Assembly (NCBI RefSeq): GCF_030944625.1
Contig: NZ_JAUSXY010000001.1
Coordinates: 3,286,001-3,350,000 of the forward strand
Source of the DNA: Arthrobacter sp. SLBN-112
GTDB lineage: Bacteria > Actinomycetota > Actinomycetes > Actinomycetales > Micrococcaceae
Direction of reading: 5' to 3'
DNA: 64,000 bases
Shown: one piece after another, positions 16,490 to 24,896 of the stretch
Position numbering within the stretch: position 1 is the stretch's first letter
How the letters are laid out: each line of letters begins with the position of its first letter
Translations under genes and position numbers: made by a program
The notes under the pieces: generated by a model
Told to the model about the DNA's origin: nothing
Seen by the model: only the letters and a program-made list of their open reading frames with translations
Databases searched by the model: none

Positions 16490-17788
16490 TTACGAAGCCC
16501 AGGCCGGTCGCTCTCCGGTGGCCCGGGCAGCCCGGATATCTCCGGAGCGGGCATGTCCTTCGAAGTTTTCAGCGCGTGCGGCCCGTCCGAGCAGCTCTCC
16601 CAGCTCGGCGCTTGCCGCTGCTGAGGTCACTTCCTGGTAGGTCACCGTCTTGATGTATTTGCCTACCCAGAGTCCACCGGTGTAGCGGGCTGCGTGACGT
16701 GTGGGAAGCACGTGGTTTGTTCCGATGACTTTGTCGCCGAACGATACGCAGGTGTTTTCGCCCAGGAACAACGACCCGTAGTTGATCATGTTGTCCAAGG
16801 CTGCGCGGGGATGGCGGGTGAGGATTTGGACATGTTCGCTGGCGAATTCGTCGGACACCGTGTAGGCCTCTTGAAGGTCATCGACGAGGATCACCTGGCC
16901 ATGGTCGCGCCAAGCTACTTCGGCGACAGCGCGGGTGGACAGGCCCGCGAGTTGCCGCTTGATTTCCTCGAGGACCTGCTCGCCAACCTCCCGTGACGTG
17001 GTGACCAGGATGGCCGGCGAGTCCGGGCCGTGTTCAGCCTGGCTCAGCAGGTCCACGGCAGTCAGGAAGGGGTCGGCGGTTTCGTCGGCGACGATCAGAA
17101 CTTCGGTGGGACCTGCAAACAGGTCGATGCCGACCTCGCCGAAGAGCTGCCGTTTGGCCTCTGCCACGTATGCGTTTCCGGGGCCCGCGAGGAAGTCGAC
17201 CGGTGCAATGGTCTCGGTGCCGACGGCTAAGGCCGCTACTGCCTGAACTCCGCCCAGCAGGTAGATCTCATCGGCGCCGGCAAAATGCATGGCTGCAATC
17301 GAAGCGTCGGGAAGGACCCCTCCGGCTGCGGGTGTAGCGGCCGCAACACGTCGGACGCCGGCAACTTTTGCGGTCACGATGGTCATGTGGGCAGAAGCCA
17401 GGAGGGGATAGCGCCCACCGGGGACGTACGCGCCGACTGCATCGATCGGAATGTTTTTCTGCCCCAGGATCACCCCGGGTTCCACCTCGGCCTCAAACTC
17501 GGTCAGGGACTTGAGCTGGAGCTGGGCAAACCGCTTGACGTTGCGCTGCACCGTCTTGATGTCCTCCACTGTCTGCTCCGGGAGTCGTGCGATGGCAGCG
17601 TCGATCTCTTCCTGGGACAGGCGGAACGACTGAGGGGACCAGTTGTCGAATTTCTCGGAGTAGGCACGGACTGCTTCGTCGCCCCGGGCACGGACATCGG
17701 CGATGACAGCTTCGACGGTCTCCCTTACGCCGGGAGGGGATGTGGGGTCAGAGAGGGTGACTTCAGCGTTCTTGAGGGAAGTGCGCAA
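16490..17788 (-). CDS. HisD-family dehydrogenase, similar to sulfopropanediol 3-dehydrogenase
   Basis: A 432-residue NAD- and zinc-dependent dehydrogenase of the histidinol dehydrogenase fold, encoded away from any histidine gene. Zinc and catalytic residues are kept: LLSQAEHGPDSPA, SEHVQ, GDKVIGTNHVLPT and a late FEGHARSGD. The stretch NHVLPTRHAARYTGGLWVGK and the later KTVTYQEVTS resemble the HpsN branch, which oxidises 2,3-dihydroxypropane-1-sulfonate, more than biosynthetic HisD. A sulfonate substrate is therefore plausible, but no sulfolyase is present nearby and other polyol substrates are possible. It is first in a leftward operon and divergent from aspartase. Confidence 0.8.
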   Translation of the reverse strand: MRTSLKNAEVTLSDPTSPPGVRETVEAVIADVRARGDEAVRAYSEKFDNWSPQSFRLSQEEIDAAIARLPEQTVEDIKTVQRNVKRFAQLQLKSLTEFEAEVEPGVILGQKNIPIDAVGAYVPGGRYPLLASAHMTIVTAKVAGVRRVAAATPAAGGVLPDASIAAMHFAGADEIYLLGGVQAVAALAVGTETIAPVDFLAGPGNAYVAEAKRQLFGEVGIDLFAGPTEVLIVADETADPFLTAVDLLSQAEHGPDSPAILVTTSREVGEQVLEEIKRQLAGLSTRAVAEVAWRDHGQVILVDDLQEAYTVSDEFASEHVQILTRHPRAALDNMINYGSLFLGENTCVSFGDKVIGTNHVLPTRHAARYTGGLWVGKYIKTVTYQEVTSAAASAELGELLGRAARAENFEGHARSGDIRAARATGERPAWAS

Positions 17789-17860
17789 TGGTTTTCTCTT
17801 TCGTTTCTGGAGCCAGAGCGCTGGTAGTGCGTGTGCTCCGCGTTACATTGGAAACCACTC

Positions 17861-17956
17861 AAGCATAGCATTTCCTTTGTACTTACAACAGATATAAAGC
17901 TTTTACTTATCTAAGCAAGTAGGTTCAAGCCGCGCTTACAAGTAAATGCTATGCTT
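17861..17956. promoter_or_regulatory. Long-range inverted repeat in the HisD-like/aspartase divergent promoter
   Basis: AAGCATAGCATTT (17861-17873) and AAATGCTATGCTT (17944-17956) are perfect 13-bp inverted copies 70 bp apart. ACTTAC/ACTTAT-like hexamers lie between them. The region is AT-rich and probably holds both promoters. A looping regulator, perhaps the LysR protein encoded at 19509, could bind here. Confidence 0.6.
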
Positions 17957-18071
17957 ATGTGTGATATCAGAAGGTTATCTTATGTCGTTTGGATTGGGAA
18001 GTCATGCGTTCTTGCGTGTGGCCGTCGACGGGAATCAAAGTGCGAGGTGGAACGTGGCTGAAGGAGCCGTA

Positions 18072-19499
18072 GTGCGCGTGGAAGCAGATCTCCTGGGGAC
18101 CCGGGAGGTCCCCTCGGAGGCCTATTGGGGTGTCCACACCTTGAGGGCGTGTGAGAACTTCCGTGTGGGCGGTGAAACCGTGGGCGCGGCACCGGGACTA
18201 GTGTTCGCATTGGCTGCTGTCAAAGAAGCAGCGGCGGAGGCGAATGTTGAGCTAGGCCTTCTTGAGCCGCGCCTCGGCAAGGCGATCGTGGCAGCGTGCC
18301 AGGACCTGCGCAGGGGCCAGCTGGCCGACCAATTTCCTATCTCCCTGATTCAGGGGGGTGCTGGCACTTCAACCAACATGAACGCCAACGAAGTGATTGC
18401 CAATCGGGCACTGGAACTTCTGGGGGAATCCAAGGGGTGCTACGGCCTGATCAGCCCGAATGAGCACGTGAACCTCGGGCAATCCACCAACGATGTCTAC
18501 CCCACTGCACTGAAACTGGCAACGATCTACAACTGCCGTGCTCTTGTTGCCGCCCTAGAGGTCTTCCAGCGGGCTTGTGAGCGGAAGGCCCTGGAGTTCG
18601 ACCACATCGTGAAGATGGGCAGGACTCAGTTACAGGATGCCGTGCCCATGACCCTGGGCCAGGAGTTCAGAAGCTTTGCCGTCACGATTGGCGAAGATGT
18701 CGAGCGACTCACGGAGGCCATGGGTCATCTTCACGAGATCAACCTCGGTGCAACGGCGATCGGCACCGGATTGAACACCCACCCCCTTTATGCGGCCCTC
18801 GTGCGGGAAAAGCTTGAAAACGTGACGGGATTGCCTGTGACCACCAGTCCCGATTTGGTCGAGGCAACACAGGACTGCGGGGTTTTTGTTCTAGTATCTG
18901 CTGCCGTGAAGAGGGCCGCCATCAAGCTGTCCAAGATCAGCAGTGATCTACGGCTTCTTTCCTCCGGACCTCGGGCAGGATTCGCAGAGATCAATCTGCC
19001 CGCCCGGCAGGCAGGATCCAGCATCATGCCGGGAAAGGTGAATCCGGTGATTCCGGAACTGGTCAATCAGGTGGCCTTCGAGATCATGGGGGCCGACGTG
19101 ACCATCTCGTTGGCAGCAGAAGCGGGCCAACTGCAGCTCAACGCCTTCGAACCCATCATCGCCGCGTCCCTTTTCAGAGGCATCGAGCACCTGCGCGCTG
19201 CGGTCCTCACCCTGAGCGAAACCTGTATTGACGGAATTACCGCCAACGAGCGGACGCTCGAGGACCACATGGCCCGCAGTATTGGCCTGGTTACGGCGTT
19301 GAGCCCGTACCTGGGGTACCACCTGTCCGGCGAAATAGCCGCCGAGGCTCTCCTGACCGGAACGCCGGTAGTGGATCTGGTCCGCCAAAGGCAACTGCTG
19401 GACCCGAACTTGTTGGAGCACCTCCTCCAACCTCATGTGATCGCCGGCGGCGGACAACTGCCTTCCGTGGTCCAAACACCATTCCCGCGCGAGCTATAG
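18072..19499 (+). CDS. aspA: Aspartate ammonia-lyase
   Basis: A class II fumarase/aspartase-fold enzyme that deaminates aspartate to fumarate. Hallmarks are EADLLGTREVPSEAYWGVHT at the start, IQGGAGTSTNMNANEVIANRA, HVNLGQSTNDVYPTALKLA, VGRTQLQDAVPMTLGQE-like substrate loop, and the signature GSSIMPGKVNPVIPELVNQV, where the PVIPE form points to aspartase rather than fumarase. The GTG at 18072 has AAGGAG 5 bases upstream and gives 475 residues, the normal length; earlier ATGs add an unrelated extension. It is followed 9 bp later by a LysR gene. Confidence 0.87.
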   Translation: MRVEADLLGTREVPSEAYWGVHTLRACENFRVGGETVGAAPGLVFALAAVKEAAAEANVELGLLEPRLGKAIVAACQDLRRGQLADQFPISLIQGGAGTSTNMNANEVIANRALELLGESKGCYGLISPNEHVNLGQSTNDVYPTALKLATIYNCRALVAALEVFQRACERKALEFDHIVKMGRTQLQDAVPMTLGQEFRSFAVTIGEDVERLTEAMGHLHEINLGATAIGTGLNTHPLYAALVREKLENVTGLPVTTSPDLVEATQDCGVFVLVSAAVKRAAIKLSKISSDLRLLSSGPRAGFAEINLPARQAGSSIMPGKVNPVIPELVNQVAFEIMGADVTISLAAEAGQLQLNAFEPIIAASLFRGIEHLRAAVLTLSETCIDGITANERTLEDHMARSIGLVTALSPYLGYHLSGEIAAEALLTGTPVVDLVRQRQLLDPNLLEHLLQPHVIAGGGQLPSVVQTPFPREL

Positions 19500-19508
19500 G
19501 ATTGCCTT

Positions 19509-20468
19509 ATGACTTTGGCCCAACTTGAAGCTTTTGTGGCAGCTGCCACTGGACAGACATTCACCGCAGCGGCTGTGGAGTTGGGCATGAGCCAGCCCGC
19601 CGTGTCAGACCTCATCCGCCGCCTTGAGGGCGAACTCGGGGCGCCGCTTTTCAGCCGCAGCGGCCGCGCGCTCGTGCTGACCGCAGCTGGTGAAGAGCTG
19701 CTGCCCTACGCGGAACAAACGGTGAACGCCGCCAGGCAGGGCACGGAGGCCGTAAGTGCGCTTCTTTCCCTTGGCGGCGGCACTGCCACCTTTGGGCTGC
19801 TGCGCAACGCCGAGTTTTATATACGACAGGACCTGGCCAAACGCTTCAGGCAGAAGCACCCCAATGTCCGAATCCGGCTGGTGGGCCAGAACAGCGCTGA
19901 GACAGTGAGCGACGTTGTCGCTGGCTATTTGGAGGCCGGACTAGTGACGTTGCCGATCGAGGACGACCATCTGGACGTTTTGCCGTTGGCCCGGGACGAA
20001 GTGGTCTATGTCAGCGCTGTCCCGGACCGTGTGCAGACCCCGCCTGATATCGACGCGATCTGTGAGGCTCCGCTCATCCTTTACGACGCCCACTACGCAC
20101 TCACTGACCCTGCCCGAAAGCAGCTGTCGTCCAGGGCACGGCTGAGGGGGAAATCCGTGAGCGCTGGAATTGAAGTGGAGTATCTTTCCGCAGCATTGTC
20201 TTTGGCAGCAGATGGTTTCGGCGACACGATCGCTTGCCGGGCTTCACTTGAGTCAGAGGTCTATCCCCTCGGGCTGCACGCAATTTCGATGGCAGAGCCG
20301 ATGTTTGACACACTGGCGCTGATCAAACGGCATGGGCAACTGCTCTCGCCTGCTACCAAGGAAATGGCCCGACTGGCGCACTCGGCACTCATCGATCATC
20401 AGACCTCCGACCACGGCACGGCCGAAATCCTCACCGGGGCCCACGACATCGAGGCGTTTCTGAGTTGA
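19509..20468 (+). CDS. LysR-family transcriptional regulator
   Basis: A 319-residue LysR regulator. The N-terminal helix-turn-helix TFTAAAVELGMSQPAVSDLIRRLEGELGAPLFSR is textbook, followed by the effector domain (FGLLRNAEFYIRQDLAKRF, then VGQNSAETVSDVVAGYLEAGLV). It starts 9 bp after aspA, so the two are one transcript. It could control aspA and the divergent HisD-like operon through the inverted repeat between them. Confidence 0.9.
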   Translation: MTLAQLEAFVAAATGQTFTAAAVELGMSQPAVSDLIRRLEGELGAPLFSRSGRALVLTAAGEELLPYAEQTVNAARQGTEAVSALLSLGGGTATFGLLRNAEFYIRQDLAKRFRQKHPNVRIRLVGQNSAETVSDVVAGYLEAGLVTLPIEDDHLDVLPLARDEVVYVSAVPDRVQTPPDIDAICEAPLILYDAHYALTDPARKQLSSRARLRGKSVSAGIEVEYLSAALSLAADGFGDTIACRASLESEVYPLGLHAISMAEPMFDTLALIKRHGQLLSPATKEMARLAHSALIDHQTSDHGTAEILTGAHDIEAFLS

Positions 20469-20469
20469 T

Positions 20470-20526
20470 GGCAGGGACGGTAATGGGGCGCCACCTCCTC
20501 AGGTGCCGCCCCTTTACCGTCCTGCC
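20470..20526 (+). terminator. Terminator-like hairpin after the LysR gene
   Basis: A long, slightly bulged stem (GGCAGG...CCTGCC, with GGGGCG pairing CGCCCC) starts 2 bp after the LysR stop. The rest of the gap to 20838 holds no gene I can support. Confidence 0.6.
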
Positions 20527-20838
20527 GGGCAGAGCACAACGCCCCCTGCGCTGCAGGAGCCCTAGGGACACCATCGACGAAAAACGGGTAAGGAGCGCGT
20601 CCACCGCGATATTCTTGTGCCTCGCTGCTGATCCCCTTCTGCATGGATGTAGAGTCCGGGTCGGTTGCAACAAGGGCAGGTACTTATCGTCGCTGTCCAA
20701 AAGTTGATGCATAGCAATTTTTGTTGGTGTCCAAGGTTCGCTCCTCCCTTTCTCGATTGTGAGTTGAACAGGCCGGGTTTCCCTGCCGGGTTTTGGCTCC
20801 ACGGATACACGGCGAGAGGTCCGAAGGCTCCGCTGATC

Positions 20839-20868
20839 AGGTCCGGCCATGAAGCCATGGCCGGACCT
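20839..20868 (-). terminator. Terminator hairpin of the sugar ABC operon
   Basis: AGGTCCGGCCAT and ATGGCCGGACCT form a perfect 12-bp stem with a 6-base loop, 10 bp beyond the stop of the last permease gene. Confidence 0.75.
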
Positions 20869-20878
20869 GCAGAGCCCC

Positions 20879-21739
20879 CTACCTGCCGGCCAAGGAGCCA
20901 GCCACGCCGCCAACGCTGAAGTACTTGTTCATGGTTGCAAACACGAGGGCCGGTGGAAGCATCATGATCACGGCTACCGCCATCACAGATCCCCAGTCGG
21001 TGGAGTGCTGTTGGAAGAATGTCTGAACGCCGATTGGCAGGGTGAAGGTTCCGGAGGACCGGAGGAAGATGCTGGCCACAAGGTAGTCGTTCCAGGCCAT
21101 GAGGAAGGTGAAGATGGCCGTGGACAGAATACCGGGCAGAGAGTTCCTGAGAACGATGTGCCAGAAGCTGCCAAACACGGATGCACCGTCGATCCAGGAA
21201 GCTTCTTCCAGGCTTCCTGGAATGCCGTCCATGTAGGAGGCCATCATCCACGTCGCCACCGACATGGAGCTGCCCACGTACAGGACGGTGATGCCGATCA
21301 GGTTGTCGGCAAGGCCCATGCCCGAGAAGAGGATAAACAGCGGAATAACCGAGGTAATGACCGGCAGGGATTGGATAACAAACAAGAGCAACGAGTAGCC
21401 TTCGACAAGCCGGCTGCGGCCCCGCGAAAGCACATATCCTGCCGGGGCGGCGACCAGAACAGATACCACGACTGTTGCAAGGGTTACCTGAAGGCTGTTC
21501 AGGAGCCACGCCACCACCTGGGTGTCAACGATGACGTGGACGAAGTTCTCCAGGGTGAAGTCACCTGTACCGTTGTTGCCTCGCAGCGACAACACAAACG
21601 TGCCGGCAATGGGTACGAGGGCAACTGCTGCGATCGCGATCAGAAGCCAAAATCGCTTCCATTTTCCACGGTCGGCCGGATCGAGGTTCCGACGTATCGG
21701 CGCGCTTCCGAGCTTTCGGTTGAGCTGGGTGGTGGTCAT
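20879..21739 (-). CDS. Carbohydrate ABC transporter permease (MalG type)
   Basis: A 286-residue inner-membrane permease with six predicted helices. The EAA loop reads EEASWIDGASVFGSFWHIVLR, where it would contact the ATPase, and the end DYLVASIFLRSSGTFTLPIG is typical of MalG/CUT1 proteins. Its start overlaps the end of the MalF-type gene by 4 bp. No ATPase gene is in the operon; actinobacterial CUT1 systems often share an MsmK-like ATPase encoded elsewhere. Confidence 0.92.
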   Translation of the reverse strand: MTTTQLNRKLGSAPIRRNLDPADRGKWKRFWLLIAIAAVALVPIAGTFVLSLRGNNGTGDFTLENFVHVIVDTQVVAWLLNSLQVTLATVVVSVLVAAPAGYVLSRGRSRLVEGYSLLLFVIQSLPVITSVIPLFILFSGMGLADNLIGITVLYVGSSMSVATWMMASYMDGIPGSLEEASWIDGASVFGSFWHIVLRNSLPGILSTAIFTFLMAWNDYLVASIFLRSSGTFTLPIGVQTFFQQHSTDWGSVMAVAVIMMLPPALVFATMNKYFSVGGVAGSLAGR

Positions 21740-22707
21740 TCGACTCTCGACTTTCGGATCTGCCTAAACAGGAAGGTAGCGACAGTGGCCAGGGCGATGG
21801 TCATAATGAAGGCGATGGCCACACCAGGTCCGGTCTGGAAGTTTTGGAAGACGGTCCGGTACGCCAACACAACCAACGTGCTGGTGGATCCCACCGGGCC
21901 GCCATGGGTCAGCAGGTAGATCGCAGGGAATTCGTTGACGCAGAAAATCGTCATCAGCACCCACGAGATGTAGGTCGGCTTAGCAATAATCGGAAGAGTC
22001 ATGTACATGAACTGCTGACGCGGAGAGGCGCCATCAATCTTTGCTGCCTCGTAGACACTTTCGTCCACTGAAGTAAGTGCGGCGCTCATCATGAGCATCA
22101 TGAAGGGGAAGTTCAGCCACACAATAAACAAGCAAACAGTGACCTGGGCAAGGAAAGGATCCGAAAGGAACCTTACTTCGCCCAGCCCCAGGGAGCGGAA
22201 CAGGGTAGGGATGGGGCTTGAGTCTGTGCTCAGAAGCCAGTTCCACGAGGTGGATGAGACAACCACCGGGACTACCCAGGGCAGTAGCAGTAAGGTCTTG
22301 ATCAGTCCGCGCGCCGGAACTTTTTGTTGCAGGACAAGTGCAATTCCCAGGCCTGCAAGCCAACTGCCGAAGACCCCGGTGATGGTGAAGACCAGGGTAA
22401 AACCGGCGGCTTTCCAAAAGGCCTCACCGCTGAGGACGCGGGCAAAGTTATCCAAACCAACGAAGTCGCCGGCATTGATCAGCGAACCGTCGTGGACGGA
22501 CTGGAAGGCAGCGTAGACAATCGGGTACGCGTTGGTCAGCAAAAGGAGGATGACGGACGGGGCGATCAGAACCGCCAAAGTCGTTCGCGATTGTCCGGCG
22601 ACGTGCCGGCGCCGGATGGTTCGACGGGCTGAGTGTTGGGTCTTCGCACGCTGGGCGGCTTGGGACCGCCCAACGGGTGTATCGACTAGCGAAGTTTGGG
22701 GAGTCAT
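21736..22707 (-). CDS. Carbohydrate ABC transporter permease (MalF type)
   Basis: A 323-residue partner permease. After a basic cytoplasmic N-terminus it has six helices and the EAA loop YEAAKIDGASPRQQFMYMTLP. It overlaps the substrate-binding protein gene by 4 bp upstream and the MalG-type gene downstream. The two permeases would form the heterodimeric channel of a CUT1 importer. Confidence 0.92.
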   Translation of the reverse strand: MTPQTSLVDTPVGRSQAAQRAKTQHSARRTIRRRHVAGQSRTTLAVLIAPSVILLLLTNAYPIVYAAFQSVHDGSLINAGDFVGLDNFARVLSGEAFWKAAGFTLVFTITGVFGSWLAGLGIALVLQQKVPARGLIKTLLLLPWVVPVVVSSTSWNWLLSTDSSPIPTLFRSLGLGEVRFLSDPFLAQVTVCLFIVWLNFPFMMLMMSAALTSVDESVYEAAKIDGASPRQQFMYMTLPIIAKPTYISWVLMTIFCVNEFPAIYLLTHGGPVGSTSTLVVLAYRTVFQNFQTGPGVAIAFIMTIALATVATFLFRQIRKSRVE

Positions 22708-24011
22708 GACGAGACAACAGCCTTGATATCGCTTTCGAGCTTCGTGAGGGCCGACTTGGCATCGGTCTTGCCTCCGAGCAGGGTCTGACAGAAATCGGCC
22801 ATTGCCTGTCCGCCGTCGATAGCTGCGAGCTTGGCAGATGACTGGGTTCCCTTAGTGGCAAGCGTCTTCGCGATCGGCTGCCATTTGTTGACGATCGCAA
22901 CGTTGGACTGGCTTCCGGTGAAGCTGGAGGCTCCAGCAATCGACTTCAGTGCCGGCAGTTGTGAGACCAACTTCTTTTCCCACAGCACCTTCATGTTCTG
23001 CAGGTAATGGGTGACGAATGCCTCCGAAGCTTCCTGGGACGGGGTGTTCTTGTACATCATGATGTTGTTGACGTACTGGATGGTGCCCGTGTCTCCGTGA
23101 GGTCCCTTAAGCGGATCCATAACGACGACGTCGTTGTCACCTATGGCTTCGTCCAGGCCTACGTAGTAGAAGCCCATACCGATCTTCTTGTTGGTCCATT
23201 GCGTGACGAGGTCGTCGTCTTTCAGACTGACGGCCCCGGGGTCGGTCAAGCCTGCCTTGACCGCCTCAATGACGAATTCTGAGGTCTCGGTGTTACGGTC
23301 CGTCACGATGTCGAGATCGCCGCCATCGTTGAACAGGCCGCCGCCGTTGTTGATCATCAGGCTCAGAATGGCCATGGGCCCGAAGTTTCCACTGCCGCCG
23401 CTGATGCCCCAGGCGTAGTAGCCCTTGGCCGCGATCTTCTTTCCGGCCTCAATGAATTCGGTCCACGTCGTCGGAGCGGCGACGTCGGCGGCCTCAAGTA
23501 CGGATTTCCGGTACCAGAGGGTCTGGATGTCAACGGCCCAAGGAACGGCGACTGAACCTTGCGGCGTCTTCATCGCATCAAGCACGTTGGGCAGGAAGTC
23601 ATCGTAAAGGCCATTGGACTTGAAGGATTCGATGAGCTTGTCGGCATACTCTACGGCGCCCTGTGCTGCGAACTGAAAAGCCTGGAAGCCGCCACCGGTG
23701 GATACGGCCGGGCCGGTCTTTGACGCGATGGCTGATGAGTAGGTCTCGTTGAAGCCATTCCACAGAACCTGCTGGTAGGAGACGTCCTTGACGTTGCCGG
23801 CCCCGGTGAAGGACTTCGCGAGCTTTTCGGCCTCCGTGGCGTACACGGAGGTACCCCAGGGCATGTCCCAGAACTTCAATGTTCCGGAACTTGCGGAGCT
23901 TCCGCCGCCTGCGGCGCATGCGGAGAGCGAGGCTGTCAGCGCGGCTGCCCCGGCAAGGGAGAGAAAGCCACGCCGGGACACATTAGAGACCAGCGATGAG
24001 TTGTTGTTCAT
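22704..24011 (-). CDS. Carbohydrate ABC transporter substrate-binding lipoprotein
   Basis: A 435-residue extracytoplasmic solute-binding protein. The ATG at 24011 has GAGGAA upstream. The N-terminus carries a twin arginine (SRRGFLSLAG) and a lipobox LSAC with the modified cysteine at about residue 32, then a glycine/serine linker. The body is family 1-like (LKFWDMPWGTS, AVPWAVDIQTLWYRKSVLE). It delivers the ligand to the two downstream permeases. Tryptophan- and aromatic-rich segments suit a sugar or glycoside ligand. Confidence 0.92.
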   Translation of the reverse strand: MNNNSSLVSNVSRRGFLSLAGAAALTASLSACAAGGGSSASSGTLKFWDMPWGTSVYATEAEKLAKSFTGAGNVKDVSYQQVLWNGFNETYSSAIASKTGPAVSTGGGFQAFQFAAQGAVEYADKLIESFKSNGLYDDFLPNVLDAMKTPQGSVAVPWAVDIQTLWYRKSVLEAADVAAPTTWTEFIEAGKKIAAKGYYAWGISGGSGNFGPMAILSLMINNGGGLFNDGGDLDIVTDRNTETSEFVIEAVKAGLTDPGAVSLKDDDLVTQWTNKKIGMGFYYVGLDEAIGDNDVVVMDPLKGPHGDTGTIQYVNNIMMYKNTPSQEASEAFVTHYLQNMKVLWEKKLVSQLPALKSIAGASSFTGSQSNVAIVNKWQPIAKTLATKGTQSSAKLAAIDGGQAMADFCQTLLGGKTDAKSALTKLESDIKAVVSS

Positions 24012-24025
24012 TACTATTCCTCTGA

Positions 24026-24883
24026 TTAGCTGATGGGTTGGGGAGATTGTTGGCTTACACGCCTGACGACGTCGTTCAGGTAGTGGAAGCTCTTGGTTGC
24101 GGCATCCAGTGACCCGCACTCAACGGAGAGAACGGTGTCGTGGTCAGCGGATGTCAGGGTGCGAATGATGCGTTCCCAGTCAATGACACCTTCGCCGCAG
24201 GCGCAGCCAAGCATCCCGCGGACTTTTCCGCGGTATCTTCGGGCGTCCTCGACGGAGATATCTTTGGCGTGCAGATGGGTGACGTTGGAGATGATGTCGT
24301 CCAGCCAAGCGTGAGGATCGTTCTCACTCAGGTAGCTGTTTCCGGTGTCCAGGTTGATAGTCAGGACAGGGCTATCGACAAGCTTCATTAGCCGGTCCAG
24401 CCCTTGAGGTGTTGCCGTGAAGGGGCCGTGGGTCTCGATGGCGATGGCGATGCCGCGAGGTTCTGCGACCATGACGGCTTCTTGGAGGGTGTACTTCATC
24501 AAGGTGAAGTTCTCCTCCTCGGTGGTCCATCCGGATACGGGACCGTCGTCGACCATGATCATTGGCGAGCCACACTCAGCTGCGTAGCGGATGGCCTGTT
24601 TGAGGTAGTCCACCGCGATATCTGGTTTGGCCAGCGGCGCATGGCTGGAGATCGACGAGATCCGCAGGCTGCGGCTTTCCGCTGCATGCTTGAGCTTCAG
24701 CGGGTCATCCAGCATAGACCTGCTGTGGAAGTAGCCGGCCTCGCTCAGGAGTTCACGGCCCCAGTGGACCATGGGCTCCACGTATCGGTAGCCGATTTCC
24801 GCCGCTCGATCCATGGCCCAGTCGAATGACCCATTTTCGTAGCGTGCAAACTCGAGATTGAGACCAAGGCTGATATTTCCCAT
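24026..24883 (-). CDS. Sugar phosphate isomerase/epimerase-like TIM-barrel protein
   Basis: A 285-residue xylose isomerase-like barrel from the ATG at 24883. The metal-site residues of this family are visible: IAIETHGP (Glu), INLDTGNSYL (Asp), THLHAKDI (His, Asp) and LSVECGS (Glu). Family members epimerise free or keto sugars and some act in deglycosylation of 3-keto glycosides. It lies between the TPP enzyme and the importer genes in one operon, so it probably acts on the imported substrate or its oxidised form. Confidence 0.87.
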   Translation of the reverse strand: MGNISLGLNLEFARYENGSFDWAMDRAAEIGYRYVEPMVHWGRELLSEAGYFHSRSMLDDPLKLKHAAESRSLRISSISSHAPLAKPDIAVDYLKQAIRYAAECGSPMIMVDDGPVSGWTTEEENFTLMKYTLQEAVMVAEPRGIAIAIETHGPFTATPQGLDRLMKLVDSPVLTINLDTGNSYLSENDPHAWLDDIISNVTHLHAKDISVEDARRYRGKVRGMLGCACGEGVIDWERIIRTLTSADHDTVLSVECGSLDAATKSFHYLNDVVRRVSQQSPQPIS

Positions 24884-24896
24884 GGCATTTACCCCG

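Noticed and set aside
18072-19499. Class II fumarase instead of aspartase
   Set aside because: The signature loop continues as PVIPELVNQV, the aspartase form, and not the PTQ form of fumarase C.
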